From: Pseudomonadota bacterium
GTDB lineage: Bacteria; Pseudomonadota; Gammaproteobacteria; Burkholderiales; Thiobacillaceae
Length of the DNA: 32,126 nucleotides
Direction of reading: 5' to 3'
Assembly: GCA_030691265.1 (NCBI GenBank)
Contig: JAUYET010000024.1
Span: forward strand, 1 to 32,126
Shown: positions 1-6,954 of the stretch, in pieces
Layout of the letters: every line of letters starts with the position of its first letter
How positions within the stretch are numbered: the stretch's first letter is position 1
The notes under the pieces: model-generated
Told to the model about the DNA's origin: nothing
Databases searched by the model: none
Seen by the model: the letters and a program-made list of their open reading frames with translations, nothing else
Translations under genes and position numbers: made by a program

Positions 1-1
1 C

Positions 2-36
2 CAGCCGTAGTGCGGGCAATGCCCGCACTACGGCTG
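2..36. repeat. Perfect short palindrome downstream of the OmpA-like gene
   Basis: Two 17-base arms (2-18 and 20-36) are exact reverse complements around a single central base. It lies 18 bases beyond the stop codon of the minus-strand OmpA-like gene, so the transcript could fold it into a strong hairpin that ends transcription or protects the 3' end. No U-tract can be judged because the window starts here. The sequence differs from the other palindromes in the window but has the same style (a GTAGTGCGGGC-type REP). Confidence 0.75.
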
Positions 37-54
37 AACAGTCACAAAAATTGA

Positions 55-756
55 TTACTGAATAACGACCAACACCACGCGCCGGTTCTGCTTGCGGCCT
101 GCCTTGACATGATTATCGGCGACCGGCTCGGCCTCGCCGTAGGAGATCGCCGCCATGCGGTGCAGCGGAATGCCGCCCTTGATATTGAGATACCGCTTCA
201 CCGCCTCGGCGCGCGCTTCACCGAGTTTCAGATTGGCGGCCGCTTCACCCGTGCTGTCGGTATGGCCCTGAATTTCGATGTAAACGCTCTTGTTATCGCC
301 CTTGAGACGGGTCACGAACTCATCCAGCGCCGCCTCGGCGACACCGCCCAGATCGGCTTTACTGGAACCGAATTTCAACTTGTCGTCCGACAACACCACC
401 TCATAAGTCAGCTTGCCCTCGGCCAGTTTTCCTGCCGCACTGGCGCGTTCCAGCGCCTCTTGCGCCGTCTTCGACAATTGCGCGATGTCGGTCTCATTTT
501 TCGTCATGCGGTCGGCATGCACTTTCAAGGTGACCTGCACTTCGGCGATGGCGGCGTCCAACTGCTGAGCCTTCTGCCGAGTTTTCGCTTCGTTGGCTTT
601 AATGTCGGTCTCGGCAGCGCCCAGCCGGCCATCAAGCGCATTCGCGCGCGCGCTCAGCGGATTGATCTGGCTCTGCACGTATTCATGCACATACTCACGC
701 GTGGCGCAGCCAGCCAGACTGATGGATAACAATGAGATAAAGAACAGCGTTTTCAT
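55..756 (-). CDS. OmpA-family peptidoglycan-associated lipoprotein
   Basis: The 233-residue product starts with a lipoprotein signal peptide whose lipobox is LAGC, with the lipidated cysteine at about residue 17. A central stretch (about 25-105) rich in A, E, K and Q looks like an alpha-helical coiled coil. The C-terminal 110 residues are an OmpA/Pal-type peptidoglycan-binding domain, with the typical GHTDSTG segment, the GEARAEAVKRYL helix and the final NRRV motif. By family it should sit in the outer membrane and bind diaminopimelate-containing peptidoglycan. The ATG at 756 is preferred over the upstream start at 849 because GGGAG lies about 8 bases before it and the signal peptide begins there. 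It is separated by 95 bases from the TRAP genes upstream and may have its own promoter. Confidence 0.88.
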   Translation of the reverse strand: MKTLFFISLLSISLAGCATREYVHEYVQSQINPLSARANALDGRLGAAETDIKANEAKTRQKAQQLDAAIAEVQVTLKVHADRMTKNETDIAQLSKTAQEALERASAAGKLAEGKLTYEVVLSDDKLKFGSSKADLGGVAEAALDEFVTRLKGDNKSVYIEIQGHTDSTGEAAANLKLGEARAEAVKRYLNIKGGIPLHRMAAISYGEAEPVADNHVKAGRKQNRRVVLVVIQ

Positions 757-851
757 GGATTCACTCCCATCAACCACACATTTGATCGTTGAAATTATCG
801 GCACAAGCCAAACGAACTTAAATTCACAGGCGAATGGAACGGTCTTCAAGA

Positions 852-2243
852 TTAATCCCCCGGCGGGCGCAGGTAGCTATCGCTAGCGGAATCGAGCTGA
901 ATCTCCATCATGCCGGCCTCCACTTTCTCGATCTGTCCGCCAACCAGCCCGGGGAAGGCCAGGACCAAAGCCACCATGACCAACTGGATCAACACAAAGG
1001 GAATCGCGCCCCAATAAATATCCGTCGTGCGCACTGATTTTGGCGCGACGCTGCGCAGGTAGAACAGCGCGAAACCGAACGGCGGGTGCATGAACGAGGT
1101 CTGCATGTTGATGCCCAGCAAGACGCCGAACCAGACCAGGTCGATACCCAGCTTGGCGGCCACCGGCGCCAGCAACGGCACGATGATGAAGGCGATCTCG
1201 AAGAAATCGAGGAAGAAGGCCAATACGAAGACCAGCAGGTTGACGGCGATCAGGAAGCCGAGTTCGCCGCCGGGCAACCCGGTGAGCAGATGTTCGACCC
1301 ACAGATCGCCTTCCAGCAACCGGAACACCAGCGAAAATACGGTCGAGCCGATCAGGATGAAGATGACGAAGCTGGTCAGGCGCGAGGTGGAATCCATCGC
1401 CTGTTTGAGCAGGTCCAGGCTCAGGCGGCGTTTCGCCAAGGCCAGCGCCAAGGCGCCGGCCGCGCCCATCGCGCCGCCTTCGGTCGGGGTGGCGATGCCC
1501 AGGAAAATGGTGCCCAGAACCAGGAAGATCAGCAGCAGCGGCGGCAAGATGGACGCGCCGGCCTTGAGCCATAAATCCTTGCCGCGCAATATCCGCGCCG
1601 CAGCCGGCATTGCCGGGACCATCCCTGGCCGCGCCAGCGTGAGCGCAAACACGAAGACCAGATAAAACCCGGCCAACATCAGACTGGGCGTCAACGCGCC
1701 GCGATAGATGTCGCCGACGGAAATGCTCAACTGGTCGGCCAGGATGATCAGCACCAGCGACGGCGGAATGATCTGCGCCAGCGTGCCGGAAGCCGCGATG
1801 ACGCCGCAGGCGACCCGCTTGTCGTAGCCGTAGCGCAGCATGATCGGCAGCGAAATCAGGCCCATCGCGATCACCGTCGCCGCCACCACGCCGGTGGTCG
1901 CCGCCAGCAGCGCGCCGACAAAAACCACGGCGTAGGCCAGGCCGCCGCGCAATGCGCCGAACAACTGCCCCATCGCATCCAGCAATTCCTCCGCCAGGCC
2001 GCTACGTTCCAGAATCAGGCCCATGAAGGTGAAGAACGGAATCGCCAGCAAGGTGGCGTTGGACATGATGCCGAACACGCGCTCCGGCAAGGCTTGCAGT
2101 TGGGCAAACTCGACATAGCCCATCTGCATGCCGATCAGACCGAACAGCAGGCCGTTGGCGCCCAGCGCGAAAGCGACCGGGTAGCCGATCAGCAGGAATA
2201 CCACCAGGCCGGCGAACATCAGCGGCGCCATCAGTTCGAACAT
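852..2243 (-). CDS. dctM: TRAP transporter large permease subunit (DctM family)
   Basis: This is a 463-residue, very hydrophobic protein with about 12 predicted membrane segments and the DctM-type core, including the GTLAQIIPPS segment, the GALTPSLMLAG loop and a Pro/Gly-rich TPTEGGAMGAAG stretch. DctM is the channel-forming half of TRAP carriers, which import organic acids and related solutes with Na+ or H+. The start is the ATG at 2243, which shares bases with the TGA of dctQ (ATGA overlap), so translation is coupled. The frame stays open further upstream to 2726, but that part is only a shadow of dctQ. The substrate cannot be told: no periplasmic DctP binding protein is encoded nearby. Confidence 0.92.
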   Translation of the reverse strand: MFELMAPLMFAGLVVFLLIGYPVAFALGANGLLFGLIGMQMGYVEFAQLQALPERVFGIMSNATLLAIPFFTFMGLILERSGLAEELLDAMGQLFGALRGGLAYAVVFVGALLAATTGVVAATVIAMGLISLPIMLRYGYDKRVACGVIAASGTLAQIIPPSLVLIILADQLSISVGDIYRGALTPSLMLAGFYLVFVFALTLARPGMVPAMPAAARILRGKDLWLKAGASILPPLLLIFLVLGTIFLGIATPTEGGAMGAAGALALALAKRRLSLDLLKQAMDSTSRLTSFVIFILIGSTVFSLVFRLLEGDLWVEHLLTGLPGGELGFLIAVNLLVFVLAFFLDFFEIAFIIVPLLAPVAAKLGIDLVWFGVLLGINMQTSFMHPPFGFALFYLRSVAPKSVRTTDIYWGAIPFVLIQLVMVALVLAFPGLVGGQIEKVEAGMMEIQLDSASDSYLRPPGD

Positions 2244-2806
2244 CAGACGATTTCCTCGGACTGCTCGGTGGCAAATTCGGCGGCGAACGGCAATTGCCCG
2301 GCCAGCATGCCGGCGCGTTTGATGATTTCCGCGACACCTTGCAGAAACAGCAGCCCGAAACCCACCGGCAACGCCAGCTTGATCGGCCAGCGCAACAGGC
2401 CGCCGGAGTCCGCGGAGACCTCCTGGATCGCCCAGGATTCGGCGAACACGCCCCAACTGAACCAGGCCAGCAAGCCGGCCACCGGCAACAGAAACAGCAC
2501 GCCGCCGAGCAGATCGACCCAGGCTTGCGTGCGCGGCGAATAACGCCCGTACAGCACGTCGATGCGGACATGGCCGTTGTGTTTGAGGGTGTAGCCGGCG
2601 CCCAGCAAAAAGATCAGCGCGAACAGATACCACTGCAATTCCAGCCAGGCGTTGGAACTGAGATCGAAGCCGTAGCGCAGGCTGGCATTGGTCGCCGAAA
2701 CCAGTGTCGCCGCCAGCACCAGCCACTTCACGGCGCGGCCGACAGTCTCGTTCAGTGCATCGATGGCGCGCGCTAATGGCAAGACCGAAGCCAGCAAACC
2801 CCGCAT
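2243..2806 (-). CDS. dctQ: TRAP transporter small permease subunit (DctQ family)
   Basis: The 187-residue protein has four predicted membrane helices and the DctQ pattern: an N-terminal amphipathic segment, then NASLRYGFDLSSNAWLELQWYLFAL, and a KHNGHVRIDVLY motif followed by two further helices. DctQ is the small membrane partner of DctM. The chosen ATG at 2806 is one base after the pmbA stop (TGA-G-ATG) with GGGCGAG just upstream. A TTG five codons earlier, inside pmbA, is a less likely alternative. The tight pmbA-dctQ-dctM arrangement implies a single transcript, although PmbA and TRAP transport have no known functional link. Confidence 0.9.
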   Translation of the reverse strand: MRGLLASVLPLARAIDALNETVGRAVKWLVLAATLVSATNASLRYGFDLSSNAWLELQWYLFALIFLLGAGYTLKHNGHVRIDVLYGRYSPRTQAWVDLLGGVLFLLPVAGLLAWFSWGVFAESWAIQEVSADSGGLLRWPIKLALPVGFGLLFLQGVAEIIKRAGMLAGQLPFAAEFATEQSEEIV

Positions 2807-2807
2807 C

Positions 2808-4172
2808 TCACTCGCCCGCAACGGTCATCTGGTCGATCAGGATGGAACCCACCCGGCGCGAACCGCGCGTCTCCACATCGCTGCCCAGGGCGGCAATGCC
2901 CTTGAACATGTCGCGCAGATTGCCGGCGATGGTGATCTCCTCCACCGGGTAGGCGATGACGCCGTTCTCCACCCAGAAGCCCGCCGCACCGCGCGAGTAA
3001 TCGCCGGTGACCATGTTGAGGCCGTGGCCGAGCAACTCGGTGACCAGCAAGCCGTTGCCCATTTTCTTCAGCAAGGCGGCGAAGTCTTCACCGGTCGAAG
3101 GCACGATCAGGTTGTGATTGCCGCCGGCATTGCCGGTGCTGTGCAGCCCTAACTTGCGCGCGCTGTAGCTGCCCAGGAAATAGCCTTGCACGACGCCATC
3201 CTTGACCACATCGCGGTCTTGCGTGGCGACGCCCTCGGAATCGAACGGCGCGGAAGACAGGCCGCGCGCAATGAACGGCCGTTCCTGGATTTGCAGGAAC
3301 GCGGGGAACACCTGGCTGCCCAGGCTATCGAGCAAAAAGGAAGACTTGCGATACAGATGGCCGCCGGAAATCGCCGAAACGAAGCTGGCGATCAGACCGG
3401 TGGCGATCGGCGCTTCAAACAGCACCGGACACTGGCGCGTGCTCAACTTGCGCCCGTTCAACCGCCGTACCGTGCGCTCACCGGCACGCTGGCCGACGCT
3501 CTCGGCGCTGTCCATATCGGCCGCGGCGCGCGCCGTGGTGTACCAGTAGTCGCGCTGCATGGCCTCGCCGGGGTTGCCAATATCTTCAGCGATCACCGCG
3601 CAGGAAAGGCTTTGTCGGCTGGACGGATAGCCGCCGGAAAAGCCCAGCGAGTTGGCATAAATGAACTGGGAAACCTGACTCGACAGCGAACCACCCTCGG
3701 AATTGGTAATCCGATCGTCCACGCTCAACGCGCCCGCCTCGCACGCGCGCGCCAATTCGGCCGCGGCTTCGACGCCGATATCCCAGGGGTGATAAAGATC
3801 CAGATCCGGAATCTCGCGCGCCAGCAGGCCGGGTTCGGCCAGGCCCGCACATTCGTCCTCGGCGGTATAGCGCGCGATGCTGAGCGCCTTTTCCACCGTG
3901 CGCGCCAATGCGTCGGCGGAAAAGTCGGAAGTGGAGGCATGCCCGCGTCGCTGACCCAGATACACGCTGACACCGATGCCCTTGTCGCGGTTGTGCTCGA
4001 TGGTTTCAATCTCGCCATGCCGCACGGAAAGAGACAACCCGCTGCCCTCGGATACTTCGGCTTCGGCGGCGGAAGCGCCCCCAGCTTTGGCCAGATCGAG
4101 CACCTGAGCGGCAAGCCCTTGCAGGGCCTCACGGGTAAAACTGAACGGACTATTCGTTTGGCTTTTGGACAC
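2808..4172 (-). CDS. pmbA: Metalloprotease PmbA (TldE family)
   Basis: The 454-residue product has the TldD/PmbA fold throughout, with segments such as YRKSSFLLDSLGSQVFP, SYSARKLGLHSTGNAGG and the C-terminal LLGHGLNMVTGDYSRGAAGFWVENG. PmbA (TldE) works with TldD as a zinc-dependent protease. In E. coli it matures microcin B17 and helps degrade the antitoxin CcdA; in this family PmbA is the non-metal-binding partner. The length matches the E. coli protein (about 450). The start is taken as the GTG at 4172, with AGG about 8 bases upstream; the frame is open to 4244 but that extension crosses into the divergent gene. It is divergent from yjgA, a neighbourhood seen widely in Proteobacteria. No tldD is present here. 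Confidence 0.93.
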   Translation of the reverse strand: MSKSQTNSPFSFTREALQGLAAQVLDLAKAGGASAAEAEVSEGSGLSLSVRHGEIETIEHNRDKGIGVSVYLGQRRGHASTSDFSADALARTVEKALSIARYTAEDECAGLAEPGLLAREIPDLDLYHPWDIGVEAAAELARACEAGALSVDDRITNSEGGSLSSQVSQFIYANSLGFSGGYPSSRQSLSCAVIAEDIGNPGEAMQRDYWYTTARAAADMDSAESVGQRAGERTVRRLNGRKLSTRQCPVLFEAPIATGLIASFVSAISGGHLYRKSSFLLDSLGSQVFPAFLQIQERPFIARGLSSAPFDSEGVATQDRDVVKDGVVQGYFLGSYSARKLGLHSTGNAGGNHNLIVPSTGEDFAALLKKMGNGLLVTELLGHGLNMVTGDYSRGAAGFWVENGVIAYPVEEITIAGNLRDMFKGIAALGSDVETRGSRRVGSILIDQMTVAGE

Positions 4173-4202
4173 GGCGTAACCTGATGGGATCGGCAAAGTC
4201 GT

Positions 4203-4208
4203 TATGAT
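4203..4208 (+). promoter_or_regulatory. Candidate -10 element for yjgA in the pmbA/yjgA divergent gap
   Basis: The 70-base gap between the divergent pmbA and yjgA starts contains TATGAT at 4203-4208, close to the sigma-70 consensus TATAAT. It would give a leader of roughly 28 bases before the yjgA ATG. No clear -35 box is visible, so this is a weak prediction. Confidence 0.3.
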
Positions 4209-4242
4209 ACCAACCCATCCCCCTGCTTCTGCCAACACAACC

Positions 4243-4755
4243 ATGCACGATCAAGATCATGAAGATGACGAGAACATCGTCAGCAAAAGCCAGCGCAAGC
4301 GAGAAAGCACCGCGCTGCAGGACCTGGGCGAGGAACTGTTCGAACTTTCACGCGACCAGTTGAAGAAAATGGACCTGCCTGACTCGCTATTGAGTGCGCT
4401 GCTGGAAGCCAAACGCCTTACCCCTCGCCACGAAGCCATGCGGCGGCAGATGCAATACGTCGGCAAGGTGATGCGCAATATCGAAACCGAGCCGATCGAC
4501 CAGCAACTGGCGGTCATACGCGGCGAATCGAACATCGCCAAAGCGGCATTTCACGGCATGGAAAACTGGCGCACCCGCCTGATAGAAAACGACTCGGCAC
4601 TGAATGAGTGGTTGGCGCTGCACCCGGATACCGATGTCCAGCAAATCCGCCAACTGATACGCAATGCGCGCAAGGAAGCCGCCGAAGCGAAGCCGCCAAA
4701 ATCCAGCCGTGCATTGTTCAAACTCATTCGCGAGCATTCGGAGCGCACAAGCTAA
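4243..4755 (+). CDS. darP: Ribosome-associated protein DarP (YjgA, DUF615)
   Basis: The 170-residue, highly charged, mostly helical protein matches the DUF615/YjgA family over its whole length: SKSQRKRESTALQDLGEEL near the N-terminus, the LEAKRLTPRHEAMRRQMQYVGKVMR core and the C-terminal LFKLIREH. YjgA (renamed DarP) binds 50S ribosomal precursors and helps late assembly of the large subunit. The ATG at 4243 is preferred over one at 4204, because it gives the usual acidic N-terminus and leaves room for a promoter in the divergent gap with pmbA. E. coli YjgA is slightly longer (about 183). Confidence 0.93.
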   Translation: MHDQDHEDDENIVSKSQRKRESTALQDLGEELFELSRDQLKKMDLPDSLLSALLEAKRLTPRHEAMRRQMQYVGKVMRNIETEPIDQQLAVIRGESNIAKAAFHGMENWRTRLIENDSALNEWLALHPDTDVQQIRQLIRNARKEAAEAKPPKSSRALFKLIREHSERTS

Positions 4756-4794
4756 CCGGACTTTTCGTCACGCCAGTCGAGATACCGACATACA

Positions 4795-4858
4795 CGCTTT
4801 GGATAATCGGCCAGCCGCATCGTTTTCCCCGGCTGGCCAAGGGTGTAATCCAAAAGCG
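4795..4858 (+). other. Imperfect long hairpin between yjgA and the kinase gene
   Basis: The stretch can fold into a two-part stem. The inner arms GGCCAGCCG (4809-4817) and CGGCTGGCC (4830-4838) pair perfectly around 12 bases, and the outer arms CGCTTTGGAT (4795-4804) and ATCCAAAAGCG (4848-4858) pair with one bulge. A second small hairpin with arms GTGGCTT (4868-4874) and AAGCCAC (4887-4893) follows. No U-run follows either, so they are not standard intrinsic terminators. They could mark the yjgA 3' end or a structured leader of the kinase mRNA. Confidence 0.4.
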
Positions 4859-4909
4859 GGATGGCACGTGGCTTGCTGTAAGCCCTAAGCCACTTATCCG
4901 ACAAATACC

Positions 4910-6892
4910 GTGCCCCGTCCTGCTCGCCCCAACGCCTTGCCTAGTGAATCCCCCAAGGGTTCGGCACGGCCATTCCTGAGTCATACCGGCGTACTGGCGC
5001 ATATTCTTGGCGAACTGGGCGGTCGCAATGAACTGGATGCGCAAACCGCAAATCTGCTCGTACTCGACCCGGCACTGGCATTTCAAGCACTGGAAACCTA
5101 TGCGCAAGCGCATGCGGGCGAGTCCTTGAACACATTCACCCATGCCGATCTGTTGGGTTCACTCGACGCCTGCACGCTGAAAAGCATGGCGACTACAGCG
5201 GCAACCGAACAACTCACCCGCACCCGCAACGACAGCCAGGATGCAAGCTGGCGTCTTGCCTTGCGCTGCGCCGTGCTGAGCCGCCTGCTGGCAGAAAAAA
5301 CCGACTACCCGAGCCCGGATGAAGCCTGGCTTGCCGGCCTGCTGATCTGGCTGCCCCAATTTGCGCACGATGTTGCCGACGATGTGGATCACGCGCGCCA
5401 ACTCAGTCAGGCCGCGCTGGATCGTTTGCCGCTACGGACGTTTCTGCCGGACGCATTGCGTTATCTGGATGAACCCGCCCAGCGCCTGAGCGATGCCGCG
5501 CCCCTCGTGCAACTCGTTGTTGCAGCACATAGACTGGTCCAGCTCAACACGGCCGCAGCAGCAAGCAAAACTAATATTTCCCTGCTGGATGAGCTATTCT
5601 TGGCCTCGAAAATCAGCCCAAAAACGCTCGGGGACATGTTGAACAAAACGAATACAGCGGTTGACGCCATCTATTCCGAGAATGGACACAAACAGCTTAG
5701 CGATATTGCCCTGGAACTGATCCGCTACAACCAGCTTGAGCTTGCCGCCAGTGCCATGAACGAAAACAGCGAAGCCGCCATTCTGACCCTGGCCAACCTG
5801 CTTGCCAGCCAGGAAAGCCTGGCCGACCCGGTCTACCTGAAGCTGAACAAACGCACCAGTTTCCTGGAATCGCACGCGCTGGGCAGCCATGCCGCCGCCG
5901 CCATCTCGATCCGCGTCGAAGGCAGCAAAACCGCTGCCGTACGCGCGTTGTTCACGCGCTCCGCCGTCGTGGTTCTGGAAAGCGCCGGCAACAATGCCGC
6001 CGTCCTCGATCTCCAGTTGATTCGCCAGGCGGACGCCGACGGGCTGGTCGCAATTCCAGTCGGCGAAGGCAATAGTCAGGGTGTACTGCTGGTCTGCGGC
6101 AGCGCCACGGCCATTTCTGCCGTCGCCGCAATGCCGAAACACTACACCCGCATGGGCGAACTGGCTGGCCGCACGCCGGCGCAAAGCATCATCATCGAGC
6201 CCGCCAATGGCTACCCGGATGACCACCCCGATGGATTGTCGGCACGCGTGCGCCGCGCCGCACACGAGATCAACAACCCGCTCGGCATCATCAAGAATTA
6301 CCTGGCCATCCTGAAGATCAAGCTGGGCGACGACGCGCCGGTTTCCGACGAACTGCGCATCATCTACGAGGAACTCGACCGCATCGTGCGCATCGTGCGC
6401 AGCATGACCCATGACGATGTCGAACTCGACGAACTGTCCGACGCGACCGACCTCAACGCGCTGATTCAAGACCTGGTCAAAGTCACGCAGCCCACCTGGC
6501 AAAGCAAGGACATCCACCTATCCACCCTGCTCACACCCGGACTTGCCCGCCTGACCGGCGACCGCGACAAGCTCAAGCAGATCGTACTCAACCTGATGCT
6601 CAATGCGGTCGAGGCGACGCCGCCTGGCGGCACGGTGCGCATAGAAACCGCCGTGCTGTCGAATCACCGCCACGAGCGCTTCATTGAAATTCTGGTCGCC
6701 GACTCCGGTCTCGGCATTCCACCTGATATCGCAGAACAGATATTCGACCCGCTGGACACCTCCAAAGGGGACGGCCACGCGGGTCTGGGTCTATCCATCG
6801 TGAAGTCGCTTACGCAATCGATGGAAGGTAGCGTCACGTTCAAGACCGGTGCATCCGGTACGACATTCCATATATCATTGCCGGTGACTTGA
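4910..6892 (+). CDS. Soluble sensor histidine kinase with HDOD-like N-terminal region
   Basis: The 660-residue product has no membrane segment. Residues about 20-260 are helical and resemble a degenerate HDOD domain (LLVLDPALAFQALE, AWLAGLLIWLP). The next 150 residues look like a GAF-type fold (weak). The C-terminal 220 residues are a kinase core: H-box RAAHEINNPLGIIKNYL with the phospho-acceptor His near 452, N-box LNLMLNAVEATPPGG, G1 box DSGLGIPPDIAEQIFDPL and G2 box GLGLSIV. It should autophosphorylate and pass phosphate to the response regulator encoded 62 bases downstream. The start is uncertain: the first candidate is GTG at 4910 with no clear Shine-Dalgarno, and a TTG a few codons later is possible. 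The HDOD assignment is an inference; the kinase core is clear. Confidence 0.85.
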   Translation: MPRPARPNALPSESPKGSARPFLSHTGVLAHILGELGGRNELDAQTANLLVLDPALAFQALETYAQAHAGESLNTFTHADLLGSLDACTLKSMATTAATEQLTRTRNDSQDASWRLALRCAVLSRLLAEKTDYPSPDEAWLAGLLIWLPQFAHDVADDVDHARQLSQAALDRLPLRTFLPDALRYLDEPAQRLSDAAPLVQLVVAAHRLVQLNTAAAASKTNISLLDELFLASKISPKTLGDMLNKTNTAVDAIYSENGHKQLSDIALELIRYNQLELAASAMNENSEAAILTLANLLASQESLADPVYLKLNKRTSFLESHALGSHAAAAISIRVEGSKTAAVRALFTRSAVVVLESAGNNAAVLDLQLIRQADADGLVAIPVGEGNSQGVLLVCGSATAISAVAAMPKHYTRMGELAGRTPAQSIIIEPANGYPDDHPDGLSARVRRAAHEINNPLGIIKNYLAILKIKLGDDAPVSDELRIIYEELDRIVRIVRSMTHDDVELDELSDATDLNALIQDLVKVTQPTWQSKDIHLSTLLTPGLARLTGDRDKLKQIVLNLMLNAVEATPPGGTVRIETAVLSNHRHERFIEILVADSGLGIPPDIAEQIFDPLDTSKGDGHAGLGLSIVKSLTQSMEGSVTFKTGASGTTFHISLPVT

Positions 6893-6954
6893 GCGGGTTA
6901 TAACTTTCGATATAGCCTTAAGCATTTCCCCCAGACGAATTGAAGGGTTAACTG

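Noticed and set aside
2243-2726. N-terminal extension of the dctM frame beyond 2243
   Set aside because: It overlaps dctQ in another frame and does not look like DctM; the ATGA overlap at 2243 is a standard coupled start.
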